Source: Alphaproteobacteria bacterium
Lineage (GTDB): Bacteria > Pseudomonadota > Alphaproteobacteria > Puniceispirillales > Puniceispirillaceae
Assembly (NCBI GenBank): GCA_011524735.1
Contig: WTJS01000091.1
Location: forward strand, 1 to 35,643
Direction: 5' to 3'
Length of the DNA: 35,643 nucleotides
This document shows positions 9,447-18,438 of this stretch, piece by piece; within the stretch, counting starts at the first letter, position 1, and every line of letters starts with the position of its first letter. Under the pieces are notes generated by a model. The model saw nothing but the letters and a program-made list of their open reading frames with translations, searched no databases and was not told where the DNA came from. A program made the translations under genes and the position numbers.

Positions 9447-11324
9447 TTACGGTGTCACAATTGGGAACCACAGATCAAAGCTGTCATGGAGGGCGAAGTA
9501 GCGGGCAACCGCATCAGCATCGCCGACAACAGTCATGCCACTTGCTTTAGCTTCATCCAGCGATAGATGTCCTGCCGCAAGGTCTTCCAGGATTGCCTGT
9601 GTCAGGGTCAATGTTGCATCGGCATCTGCGAGGACCGAGCCAAGGCGCGCAAACTCGACCTGACGGTTCACCATAACCTGCATCAACTCATCGCCCACCT
9701 TGACGTTCAAAGCCAGATCGACACCTCTAGCTCGTTCCGGATTGAGACGTAATGCATAAGCGTTGAACCAGTCTGTAAGGGGCAGAGTTGCCGCCAGATC
9801 AGCATTTCGACCACCCGCCATGGGTAAAGGAGAAATCCCGTCCAAAACCTCCTTCGCGCCAGACAGATAGATATTCCGCATGATACCTGACTCAGCACGA
9901 TATCCCAGATGACGGTAAACCTCTGCCAGCAAAGCCCTGTCACGCTCCTCAGCTTCTCCCGAAAAAACAATGTGGTTCAATAAAGTTGCAGCCCACTGCA
10001 AGGCATCATCCTTAACAGCCTGCACAGCAATATCGTAGGTGGCATCTCGCCCACCAACAGCCGCAATGAAATGCCTTGCTTCAACCTCTGGTGGCAGCCG
10101 GTCAAGGTTCACCGGATGTCCGTCGAAGAACCCGTAATACATCTGATAGACGGCACGTGCGTTGAATTTCATGGTGCCGTAATAGCCACGGGCATGGAAC
10201 CCGTTCTTCAGCCAATCCGGCTCTATCATTGCGTCTGCAATTTCATCTGGCGTATGCCCCAGATTGGCAAGCCGCAAAGTCTGATCATGGATATATTTGT
10301 ATATATCTCGCTGCTCAGCAAGATATTTGCGAAGGGCTTCTCCGCCCCACACTGGCCAGTTGTGACAGTTGATCAGCACATCCGCAGATGCTGAAAACAG
10401 ACCCATCGCCTCGTCAATTGTCTGCGACCACAGCAACGCGTCACGTATCTGAGCGCCGCGTGGTGTCAGAACATTATGCAGTGTCTGTGTACACACCTCT
10501 GCCATGCACAACACTTTGTGATCCGGAAGGTAGAAAGTGAATTCAGCAGGGGCCTCGGTGCCACTTGCAATCTGAAATTCAAACCTGACCCCGTCGATCT
10601 CATGAGTCTCACCAGTGCTCGAAATGAAATGGGTTGGTTCAACGAAGGTGCGTTCACCCTTCGCTACGGTCTTACCGATACCACCATCCACAAGTCCCAG
10701 AGGCCCTGCCTCGATAGACAACCCAAACTGATAAATAGCCCGCCGAGAAGTATGGTTGCCGCCCAAAACACCTTCAGATGCGGCATAGGTCATGAAGTCC
10801 TGAGGGGCGTAGATTGGCACATTGTCGGGAGCTACTCCGCGGAGGCCTCCAAAATGATCAGGGTGGGTATGAGTAATGAGAATGGCACTGACAGGACGTG
10901 TCCCAAGCGTTTCATTCACCAGAGCCAGAGCCGCAGCAGCGGTCTGGCGTGTCATCAATGGATCAACAAGAATCCAGCCGGTGTCCCCCCGAATAACTGT
11001 CATGTTCGCATAGTCACATGCGCGCGCCTGCCAGACACCATCAACGACCTCAAACAGGCCGGAGATGGCATTCAACTGAGCCATTCGCCAGAGCGACGGA
11101 TTGACCGTGGCGGGACAAGGTCCTTTCAGAAAATCAAAATCAGCTATATTCCAGGCCTTCTTGCCTGTCGCATTGCTGACGCCACCTTCAGGCAGAGACG
11201 CAATATGTCCACGCCAAGCAGCTTCTTCATCTGCCTCGCGAGCCAATGGCAAAGTGCTGGCAACATTTGCATTCACTGCCTTTGTTGCCCCCTGCAAGAG
11301 CTCCTTCAAGTGACGAAGTTCCAT
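9447..11324 (-). CDS. Alkyl/aryl sulfatase, MBL fold with C-terminal SCP2-like domain (SdsA1/BDS1 family)
   Basis: ILITHTHPDHFGGLRGV zinc motif; AEVCTQTLHNVLTPRGAQIRDALLWSQTIDEAM; NCHNWPVWGGE; MELRHLKEL start at 11324; no obvious signal peptide. Confidence 0.9.
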   Translation of the reverse strand: MELRHLKELLQGATKAVNANVASTLPLAREADEEAAWRGHIASLPEGGVSNATGKKAWNIADFDFLKGPCPATVNPSLWRMAQLNAISGLFEVVDGVWQARACDYANMTVIRGDTGWILVDPLMTRQTAAAALALVNETLGTRPVSAILITHTHPDHFGGLRGVAPDNVPIYAPQDFMTYAASEGVLGGNHTSRRAIYQFGLSIEAGPLGLVDGGIGKTVAKGERTFVEPTHFISSTGETHEIDGVRFEFQIASGTEAPAEFTFYLPDHKVLCMAEVCTQTLHNVLTPRGAQIRDALLWSQTIDEAMGLFSASADVLINCHNWPVWGGEALRKYLAEQRDIYKYIHDQTLRLANLGHTPDEIADAMIEPDWLKNGFHARGYYGTMKFNARAVYQMYYGFFDGHPVNLDRLPPEVEARHFIAAVGGRDATYDIAVQAVKDDALQWAATLLNHIVFSGEAEERDRALLAEVYRHLGYRAESGIMRNIYLSGAKEVLDGISPLPMAGGRNADLAATLPLTDWFNAYALRLNPERARGVDLALNVKVGDELMQVMVNRQVEFARLGSVLADADATLTLTQAILEDLAAGHLSLDEAKASGMTVVGDADAVARYFALHDSFDLWFPIVTP

Positions 11325-11502
11325 GATCACCAAGCCTTTCCCAAGCCATATCATGTATCAAAATCAGGGTACCTCACGGGTGCGTCAGTGTCATATGAAA
11401 CAGCCCCAAGAACCGGTTCACGGTCCATATAGCGTTTGACCCGACTACCGAATATTCCTACCGTCGCGCCACGAGCGAACGTGAGGGATAGGAACAGAGG
11501 AG

Positions 11503-12516
11503 ATGGACATGCCAACATCCCTTGAAATGCGGTGCCGCAGTCTTCTGGATGAGCTTGGCCTGCTACCATCTGATGCCAGCCTGTCCGCCGCGCCTCTGTC
11601 AGGCGGCGTGGCCAGTGACATTGCGCGCGTTGCCGTGGGTGATCAGCTCTATTGTGTGAAATTTGCGCTTCCCAAACTTCGTGTTGCAGCAGACTGGTTT
11701 GCACCAGTCGAACGTAATTTTGCCGAATATTCATGGCTGCAGACGGTGGCCTCCATCGCCCCGGAAAACGCAGTTCATCTCTATGGTCATTCCGGTCAGG
11801 CGCATGGATTTGTGATGGAATTCCTGGCTGGCAAAGACACCTATCTGTTGAAAACAGAAATGCTGGCCGGACGGGGACAGGAAAGTGAAGCCGCTGCTAT
11901 CGGCGGATTGCTTGCCCGCATTCATGCCGCATCAACTGTACCAGGGTTTGATGCCTCTCCCTTTGCCAATCAAACTGACTTTCATGCCATCCGAATCGAG
12001 CCTTATCTGGTGCACACAGCCACAAAACATACTGATTTGGCACCCATGATACATGACATGGCTGATGCCCTGTTTACAGCTGACAATGTACTGATACATG
12101 GTGATGTCAGCCCAAAAAACATTATGTTCCGTGGGACGCATCCTTTCATGCTGGATGCTGAATGCGCAACGATGGGTGATGCCTGCTTTGATCTGGCGTT
12201 CTGCCTGAACCATTTCATTCTCAAGGCAGTGCATGTACCAGCACGGCGTGCAGATTATTTGACGTTCTGCTCGACACTCTGGCGGGCCTACGCACCACAG
12301 ATTACATGGGAAGATGCCGCTGGTCTGGAAGCGCGCCTGTGCAGGTTGCTGCCGATGTTGATGCTGGCCAGAGTAGACGGCAAATCACCAGTAGAATATC
12401 TGAATGACCCAAACCGAGACCTTGTCGTGTCTATTTCCTCACCTCTCATTCGCAATCCAGTGCCAGCTCTGTCACAACTGGTTGAAATCATTGAGCAATA
12501 CTTAGGATCATCATGA
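11503..12516 (+). CDS. Aminoglycoside phosphotransferase/choline kinase-like phosphotransferase
   Basis: VLIHGDVSPKNIMF (Brenner motif) and PFMLDAECATMGDACFDLAFCLNHF metal-binding Asp region. Confidence 0.85.
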   Translation: MDMPTSLEMRCRSLLDELGLLPSDASLSAAPLSGGVASDIARVAVGDQLYCVKFALPKLRVAADWFAPVERNFAEYSWLQTVASIAPENAVHLYGHSGQAHGFVMEFLAGKDTYLLKTEMLAGRGQESEAAAIGGLLARIHAASTVPGFDASPFANQTDFHAIRIEPYLVHTATKHTDLAPMIHDMADALFTADNVLIHGDVSPKNIMFRGTHPFMLDAECATMGDACFDLAFCLNHFILKAVHVPARRADYLTFCSTLWRAYAPQITWEDAAGLEARLCRLLPMLMLARVDGKSPVEYLNDPNRDLVVSISSPLIRNPVPALSQLVEIIEQYLGSS

Positions 12517-13814
12517 GCAGCATTTCACAAATCATTGGCCGCAGAGTCTGGGACTCCAGAGGGGTGCCAACCGTTGAGGCCGAAGTCAGACTTGAAGATG
12601 GCAGCGTGGGACGCGCCATTGCGCCGTCAGGTGCGTCGCGTGGCACGCGTGAGGCTTTGGAACTTCGTGATGGCGGAACGCAGATTGGCGGCAAGGATGT
12701 GCAGAATGCCCTTGCCAATCTAACCGGCTCTATCAGTACCTGCCTGATTGGGATGGATGCCTGCACACAGGCCGAAGTTGATGCTGCACTTTTTGATCTT
12801 GATCCCTCCCCTCTGAAGGATTCGATTGGGGGCAACGCGATGATCGCCGCTTCCCTGGCCGTGCTTCATGCCGGAGCAGCATCGAGGCGTCGGCCGTTAT
12901 GGCAGCATGTGTCAGACCTCTATGGCACATCCCCGTCACTGCCGTTGCCCGAAATCCAGATTTTCGGTGGTGGAGCTCATGCCGGTCGCCGGGTTGATGT
13001 GCAGGATTTCATGATAATGGTGCCCGGCGCATCCAGCTTTGGTGAAGTTATGGAAGTGACCCGTGAGGTGTATTTTGCTGCGGGGGATATCATGGCAAAG
13101 CGCGGTAAGGCAGCGGGGATAGCCGATGAAGGAGGGTGGTGGCCCCTGTTCGACAGCAATGAAGAAGCTCTGGAAACACTGGTGGAGGCCATACGCCTTG
13201 CTGGCGAAGTTCCCGGGGAAAGAGTTGTCATTTCACTGGATGTTGCGGCCTCAGAATTTGGCAGTAACGGGCAATACCGTCTGGCGCTAGAAGATCGCGA
13301 TCTTACTTCTGATGAATTGATCGACATGCTGGGCAGCTGGATCGACGCATACCCAATTGTATCCATCGAAGACCCTGTTGGCGAAGATGACCCTTCAGGC
13401 ATGCGGAACTTCACTGCGCGTTTTGGAGACAGAGTTCAGGTCATTGGCGACGACTATCTTGTGACCAACCCGTCCTTGATCAATCAGGCTATCACCGATC
13501 GCGCTGCTAATGCCGTGCTCGTCAAAGTCAATCAGATTGGCACTGTCAGCAAGGCGGTAGAGGCCTTCACCATGGCGCGGGATGCAGGCTGGACAGCGGT
13601 GGTTTCAGCGCGGTCAGGTGAAACTGAAGATTCCTCCATCAGCCATCTGTCAGTCGGTCTTGGTGCTGGACAGTTGAAAGTCGGATCGTTCCAACGTTCA
13701 GAACGTATGGTCAAATGGAATGAATGCCTTCGCATTGCAGACGACCTTGGCGCAGATCAATTTGTCGGCGGCAAGCCACTGGCAGGCACCTGGTGGCGGG
13801 ACTCACTCTCCTGA
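12513..13814 (+). CDS. Enolase paralog (divergent phosphopyruvate hydratase family member)
   Basis: WDSRGVPTVEAEV, PSGASRGTREALELRDG, GGGAHAGRRVDVQDFMIMVPGA, ADEGGWWP, SLDVAASEFG, SIEDPVGEDDP, GDDYLVTNP, VLVKVNQIGTVS, VVSARSGETEDS, KVGSFQRSERMVKWNECLRI; ATGA overlap with upstream gene. Confidence 0.9.
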   Translation: MSSISQIIGRRVWDSRGVPTVEAEVRLEDGSVGRAIAPSGASRGTREALELRDGGTQIGGKDVQNALANLTGSISTCLIGMDACTQAEVDAALFDLDPSPLKDSIGGNAMIAASLAVLHAGAASRRRPLWQHVSDLYGTSPSLPLPEIQIFGGGAHAGRRVDVQDFMIMVPGASSFGEVMEVTREVYFAAGDIMAKRGKAAGIADEGGWWPLFDSNEEALETLVEAIRLAGEVPGERVVISLDVAASEFGSNGQYRLALEDRDLTSDELIDMLGSWIDAYPIVSIEDPVGEDDPSGMRNFTARFGDRVQVIGDDYLVTNPSLINQAITDRAANAVLVKVNQIGTVSKAVEAFTMARDAGWTAVVSARSGETEDSSISHLSVGLGAGQLKVGSFQRSERMVKWNECLRIADDLGADQFVGGKPLAGTWWRDSLS

Positions 13815-13856
13815 TCACCTTGGCTGATAGATTGACTGGCTACAGATGACGCAGAT

Positions 13857-15260
13857 CTATTTGTCTACTGGCAATCCAGACGGAACCTGATCCGGGATAC
13901 CAAGCGGCGGATTGGTAGCTGTCGCCCCCGTCAGTGCCTCCATGAAGGCGACAAGATCTGCCACTTCGCCGTCATCCAGCGTCTTTGACGTTATGTCGAC
14001 ACGGCGCCGAAGCCTTTCCATTTCAAAACGGTCTTCCCAGACAACAAAATCAATGGCTTCAAGCCAGGGCACATTCGGCAAATTAGCCGTTGATGGCTGC
14101 CATTTATCCAGCGCCGCCAAAGGGTCAAGATGATGCCGAATGATACCTTCCAGTGTCGGGTAGGCCCCGTTATGGCCATATGGTCCTGTCAGCGCGACAT
14201 TGCGAAGTGAAGGCGTGCGGAAGCGGTAGGCATCAGCAAGATCATCCGTTTCGCCCATGCGGCCAACATCTCGCGTGTATGGGTCAAATCGGCGGGTACG
14301 GCCAGGGCCGAATGGCGGGACCGCCAGCGCGTGAAATTGCTGGTCAGTCAGCAGCGGCCCGCTGTGACATTCTGCACATCCCGCCTTGCCATAAAACAAT
14401 TCCGCCCCACGTCGCTGACCCGAAGTCAGAGCCGTCTCGTCACCAGCAAGAAAGGCATCAAAGGGTGAATCATTCGACTTGAATTCAAGGGCAATAAATG
14501 CGGCCAGCGCTTCGCCGATATGCGCAATGGTCACATCCTCAGGCCGGTCCACAGTGTCAAACGTGTCCACAAACATCTGACCATATTCTGGAATTACACG
14601 CACACGCTTGGCCAGAATGGGCCAGACTGCATCAATGCGATCGTGAAGTGCGCCCGCCACCTCATTTTCCTTGGGGTTGCCGGCCATTTCGAACTGCGCC
14701 GTCATCGGGAAAATGGCCTGTGTTCCCAGAACCGTCTCCAGCCCCGTTGGCAACCATTCCTCTGCCGGGGAGTTGAAGCCATTGTCAAAATCATCGGCAA
14801 TGGCAAGTCGGCCGTCATGAAACAGAACGGTAAAAGCCTTGGCACCAAGGTTCCACAGCGCGCTGGCATTGCGCGGCACCCTCTTCTTGATACGGGACTC
14901 ACCAATTCCAGGTTTGCGGTCCGGTCCAACACCAATGCCGCCCTCGCCAATGCCAAGCGACAGACCATCTGCACTTCCAAAGCGGTGGTGATGGCATGTG
15001 CCGCAGGAAATGTTCTGGTTTCCAGACAAGATTTTGTCATAGAAAAGAAGTTGTCCAATCCTGGCACGCTCAGGGGAAAAATTGTTGTAATCAGCTTCGG
15101 CAAGTGGCGCGGGATAGGATGCTGCACTTGCCTGGCCAGACATAGACAGCGCACATAACGTTGTCAGGAGCACCGCCGTCACATGTTTCCAAGACCAGTA
15201 TTCAGGCCACTTTTTGGAACGCTTCTGGCTGTGTTTGTGCTCAGCGCTACGCCTGCTCAT
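13857..15260 (-). CDS. Di-heme cytochrome c peroxidase (CcpA/MauG family), exported
   Basis: Two CXXCH motifs (CGTCHHHRFGSADG; CAECHSGPLLTD); signal-peptide-like HVTAVLLTTLCALSMSGQASA; start uncertain (ATG 15260 or GTG 15182); the 15638 ORF start is probably too long. Confidence 0.85.
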   Translation of the reverse strand: MSRRSAEHKHSQKRSKKWPEYWSWKHVTAVLLTTLCALSMSGQASAASYPAPLAEADYNNFSPERARIGQLLFYDKILSGNQNISCGTCHHHRFGSADGLSLGIGEGGIGVGPDRKPGIGESRIKKRVPRNASALWNLGAKAFTVLFHDGRLAIADDFDNGFNSPAEEWLPTGLETVLGTQAIFPMTAQFEMAGNPKENEVAGALHDRIDAVWPILAKRVRVIPEYGQMFVDTFDTVDRPEDVTIAHIGEALAAFIALEFKSNDSPFDAFLAGDETALTSGQRRGAELFYGKAGCAECHSGPLLTDQQFHALAVPPFGPGRTRRFDPYTRDVGRMGETDDLADAYRFRTPSLRNVALTGPYGHNGAYPTLEGIIRHHLDPLAALDKWQPSTANLPNVPWLEAIDFVVWEDRFEMERLRRRVDITSKTLDDGEVADLVAFMEALTGATATNPPLGIPDQVPSGLPVDK

Positions 15261-15683
15261 GCTGAAATTGAACATGCGCGGGATTTGATGGAAGCCAACA
15301 AATTTGAAGAGGCGATGAAAAAGCTGTGGCCGGCAGCAAGGTCCGGCAACGCCGATGCTGAAGAGCTGATCGGCGTTATGTATGCCATGGGGCTTGGTGT
15401 CGAACAGGATTACACCCGCGCCTTTGAATGGTATCTGCGATCCTCGATGAAAGGGCACCCTGGTGCCCAGTCTGGAGTTGGCTGGTATTATGAGGTTGGA
15501 CTTGGCATGCCGGAACCCGATCTTGTGCGTGCTTATATGTGGTATGTCCTGTCCGCCATTGGCGGCGATCCTGATGCCGCGATCAGTCAGGAAGAAGTAA
15601 TCAAGAAGATGACGCCGGAGCAGATTAAACACGCGCATGAGCTGATTGATGATTATCGAGTGTGGTTATATCCGTTCAGATAG
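15183..15683 (+). CDS. Sel1-repeat/TPR-like exported protein
   Basis: Signal peptide MFPRPVFRPLFGTLLAVFVLSATPAHA; repeats ADAEELIGVMYAMGLGVEQDYTRAFEWYLRSSMKGHPGAQSGVGWYYEVGLG. Confidence 0.8.
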   Translation: MFPRPVFRPLFGTLLAVFVLSATPAHAEIEHARDLMEANKFEEAMKKLWPAARSGNADAEELIGVMYAMGLGVEQDYTRAFEWYLRSSMKGHPGAQSGVGWYYEVGLGMPEPDLVRAYMWYVLSAIGGDPDAAISQEEVIKKMTPEQIKHAHELIDDYRVWLYPFR

Positions 15684-16392
15684 TCGACCCGACTCCGACA
15701 CGCTTTGCAAATCTTTTTGGCTGTCCAGTGGCAGGATCGTTGATTGGCCCTGATGAATATTGGGTGACATAAGCGCGGCGCGGTTTGTCTGTGACATTCT
15801 CTCCCGATCGATGAAGGGTCAAACTTGAAAATGCGACGATTGTGCCTGCCTTGCAGGTGACAGGCACACCTGTCTCATTGCCAAAATATCCATTCAGTTC
15901 GTTGCTTTCATCCTGCCATTCATGAACATCCAGATCTGGATGGCTATCGAGATTGCGAGGCAGAATAAACACGCACCCATTGTCAATGGTGGCATCATCC
16001 AGTGCGATCCAAATCGTCAAATATGGCTTATGGTCAAAGCCGACATATGCACCATCCTGGTGCCAGGCAAAACTGGCGCCCTTGGCGGCGCCTTTGACCA
16101 CAAATTGCTCATTGAAAAGCATGGGATCGTCGAGACCGCAGGCAGCGGTTATCCGTGCAATTGTATCCCCAAGCACGAAGGCAGCAAGATCTGCAAAATC
16201 CTCATGACGGTGTCTGAGAAATCTGCGCTTCTCACCAAGGCCTATTCTATGGGTTTTGCCGCCACCATCATCTACAGGCTCGTCGAGCAACGCATCACAC
16301 ACCGATCGCAAGGTCGCAAGTTCGGTTGCGTCTAGTGCGTTCTCAAACAGCACAAATCCCTGATTCCGGAATGTTTCGATAGTGTCCGACAT
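15676..16392 (-). CDS. Phytanoyl-CoA dioxygenase (PhyH) family Fe(II)/2OG oxygenase
   Basis: MSDTIETFRNQGFVLFENALDATEL; FAWHQDGAYVGF (HxD); IWIALDDATIDNGCVFILPRNLDSH; SLTLHRSGENVTDKPRRAYVTQY (distal His). Confidence 0.88.
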   Translation of the reverse strand: MSDTIETFRNQGFVLFENALDATELATLRSVCDALLDEPVDDGGGKTHRIGLGEKRRFLRHRHEDFADLAAFVLGDTIARITAACGLDDPMLFNEQFVVKGAAKGASFAWHQDGAYVGFDHKPYLTIWIALDDATIDNGCVFILPRNLDSHPDLDVHEWQDESNELNGYFGNETGVPVTCKAGTIVAFSSLTLHRSGENVTDKPRRAYVTQYSSGPINDPATGQPKRFAKRVGVGSTI

Positions 16393-16472
16393 AACAACTC
16401 GTCTCCTCTTGATAACGCAATACTTATCAAGATACGCTGTCATTACATTCAGTCTTTTCAAAAAATTACCGA

Positions 16473-17291
16473 TTGTTTGCAAAATTGGTCGAACATGCCC
16501 CCCATCCGGACATTTTAGCTGAACCTGGTGGACTTCTATGGCGTCGTTCCTGGCGCCGCCGAAAAGCAACTGAGCCAGAAGCGCATCAAGAGCTGGTTGT
16601 ACTACACGGCCTTCAAGGGCACGCAACCTACATGATCGATGGCGTAGTACATGAATTACGGCAAGGTACGATCCTGTGGGCTCTGGCGGGACAGCGGCAC
16701 TTCCTGCTCTCCGACAGCGTCAACTTTGACATGTGGGTTGCACTGGTGTCCGATCGGATCCTCGCCGAGGATTCAGATTTGCCGCCCATCCGTATGCTGC
16801 CAATGGCCGAAGCACTTGCACCACGACAGGTACCACAGACTATAAGCGACACACTCGATATGATGGCGTCAGCGCAGACAAGCTGTACATCACCCTTGAC
16901 GCAGGCCGCTGGCCTTCGACTTTGGCTAGCGCATGCGTGGCGGCACTGGCAGCTTGCAGCGGATGATGCCGGAAAGAGAACTCACCCGGCTGTAACAAAG
17001 GCAGCCCAAATTTGGCACGATAATCCAGCACGCAGCCTGACAGACATTTCCCGCGAAGCCGGGCTGTCTGCAAGCCGCTTGGGCCGACTGTTCAAGTCCC
17101 AAATTGGTCAGGATGTTGTAGCTTACAGGACAGAACAGAAACTGCGTATTTTCGAGCTCATAAGAGCCACGAACCCACGCCTGTCGCTATTGTCAGCCGC
17201 TCTGGAGTCTGGATTTGGCAGCTACGCACAGTTCTATCGTGCTTGGCGCCATCGCTATGGCACCAGCCCTGCATTTCGAGATGTGGATTGA
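16473..17291 (+). CDS. AraC family transcriptional regulator
   Basis: C-terminal double HTH: SLTDISREAGLSASRLGRLFKSQIGQDVVAYRTEQKLRIFELI...SAALESGFGSYAQFYRAWRHRYGTSPAFRD. Confidence 0.88.
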   Translation: MFAKLVEHAPHPDILAEPGGLLWRRSWRRRKATEPEAHQELVVLHGLQGHATYMIDGVVHELRQGTILWALAGQRHFLLSDSVNFDMWVALVSDRILAEDSDLPPIRMLPMAEALAPRQVPQTISDTLDMMASAQTSCTSPLTQAAGLRLWLAHAWRHWQLAADDAGKRTHPAVTKAAQIWHDNPARSLTDISREAGLSASRLGRLFKSQIGQDVVAYRTEQKLRIFELIRATNPRLSLLSAALESGFGSYAQFYRAWRHRYGTSPAFRDVD

Positions 17292-17308
17292 AAAACGCAA
17301 AAAAGAAT

Positions 17309-17336
17309 GCGGTGTGCAGGATACCCTGCACACCGC
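17309..17336 (-). terminator. Rho-independent terminator of the TRAP operon (minus strand)
   Basis: Perfect 12-bp stem GCGGTGTGCAGG-atac-CCTGCACACCGC; in minus orientation followed by ATTCTTTTTTGCGTTTTT; lies between the convergent araC-type and dctP-type genes. Confidence 0.88.
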
Positions 17337-17345
17337 GCAGATAAG

Positions 17346-18410
17346 TTACTTGGTGTCTGCCATGCGGACCTTGTTGATCTCACCTTCGGCAACAGCAACC
17401 GACGCTACAAGTGCATCGAAGGCTTCGGTACCGCCATCAACATTAGCTTTGAACCAGTCATAGACTGGTGCAGCAGCTTCTTTGAAGGCTGCCTTTTCCG
17501 CTGGTGTCGGGACGTAAAGGTCGCCACCACCTGCAACAAAGTCAGAATAAGCCTGGATTGACTTGCGCTTTGGTGAGGCAAAAGTCGCCTGCTGAAGCTG
17601 ATAGAAACCATCAGCCACAACCATGCGCAGCTCTTCAGGCATCGACATGAACTTGTCGTTATTCATGAACCACAGGGCGCCCATATAGGCATGGCCGTCA
17701 AGGGTCACATATTTCAGGCCAGCATCAGGGAACTTCATGTTCATGATGTCGGTGATGCCGTTCTTGGATCCTTCAACAACACCAGTCTGGAAGCTGGTGA
17801 ACAGCTCAGGCCATGGAATCGGTGTTGGCGATGCGCCAAGTGCGCGGACAAGTTCCTGTGGCAGGTCAGCCACAACTGTCCGGATCTTTAGCCCGTCCAT
17901 ATCGGATGGATTCTGCACCCGGCGACGAGTGTTGGCAAAGTTACGCCAGCCACCTGTGTTACCGATAGTCATCAGACGAATAGCACCGCCCGACTTTGCA
18001 GCCACCATATCCTGCATGGTCGAAACAAACTCACTGCCGTTGGCCAGAACAGATTCGGCCACACGGTCATCAGCCATCAGATAAGGCAGGTCGAGAACCT
18101 GAACAAACGGGAACAGGCCAGCTGTACCGCCAGAGGTCTGGATGACAACGTCGATGGTGCCATCAGCGATACCCTGAAGACATTCGGTACCGTTCGAGCA
18201 GAGCTGTGTACCAATGAACAGCTCAACCGAAATGGCGCCGTTAGAAGCGCTTTCAACATAATTCTTAAAAACGATCAGGCCGTCATAATCCTCATCATTT
18301 TCATTCGAGTTTGCGGTAGCCCGGATTGTGAAATCCGCCGCATAGGCTGTAAGCGATGCACCAGCCATCATTGCTGCTACAAGCAGCGTGGAAAACAACC
18401 TTTTAAGCAT
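17346..18410 (-). CDS. TRAP transporter substrate-binding protein (DctP family)
   Basis: MLKRLFSTLLVAAMMAGASLTAYAADFTIRATANSNENDEDY...GLKIRTVVADLPQELVRALGASPTPIPWPELFTSFQTGVVEGSKNGITDIMNMKF. Confidence 0.92.
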   Translation of the reverse strand: MLKRLFSTLLVAAMMAGASLTAYAADFTIRATANSNENDEDYDGLIVFKNYVESASNGAISVELFIGTQLCSNGTECLQGIADGTIDVVIQTSGGTAGLFPFVQVLDLPYLMADDRVAESVLANGSEFVSTMQDMVAAKSGGAIRLMTIGNTGGWRNFANTRRRVQNPSDMDGLKIRTVVADLPQELVRALGASPTPIPWPELFTSFQTGVVEGSKNGITDIMNMKFPDAGLKYVTLDGHAYMGALWFMNNDKFMSMPEELRMVVADGFYQLQQATFASPKRKSIQAYSDFVAGGGDLYVPTPAEKAAFKEAAAPVYDWFKANVDGGTEAFDALVASVAVAEGEINKVRMADTK

Positions 18411-18438
18411 TAAATCCTCCCTTTGGACTGCATTTAGG

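Noticed and set aside
10476-11432. 318-aa plus-strand ORF opposite the alkyl sulfatase
   Set aside because: Low-complexity, no family motifs; antisense to a gene with complete catalytic motifs.
14520-15158. 212-aa plus-strand ORF opposite cytochrome c peroxidase
   Set aside because: Antisense shadow ORF; the minus strand encodes clear CXXCH motifs.
15261-15638. N-terminal extension of the cytochrome c peroxidase ORF
   Set aside because: Antisense to the Sel1 protein coding region; signal peptide lies further downstream.
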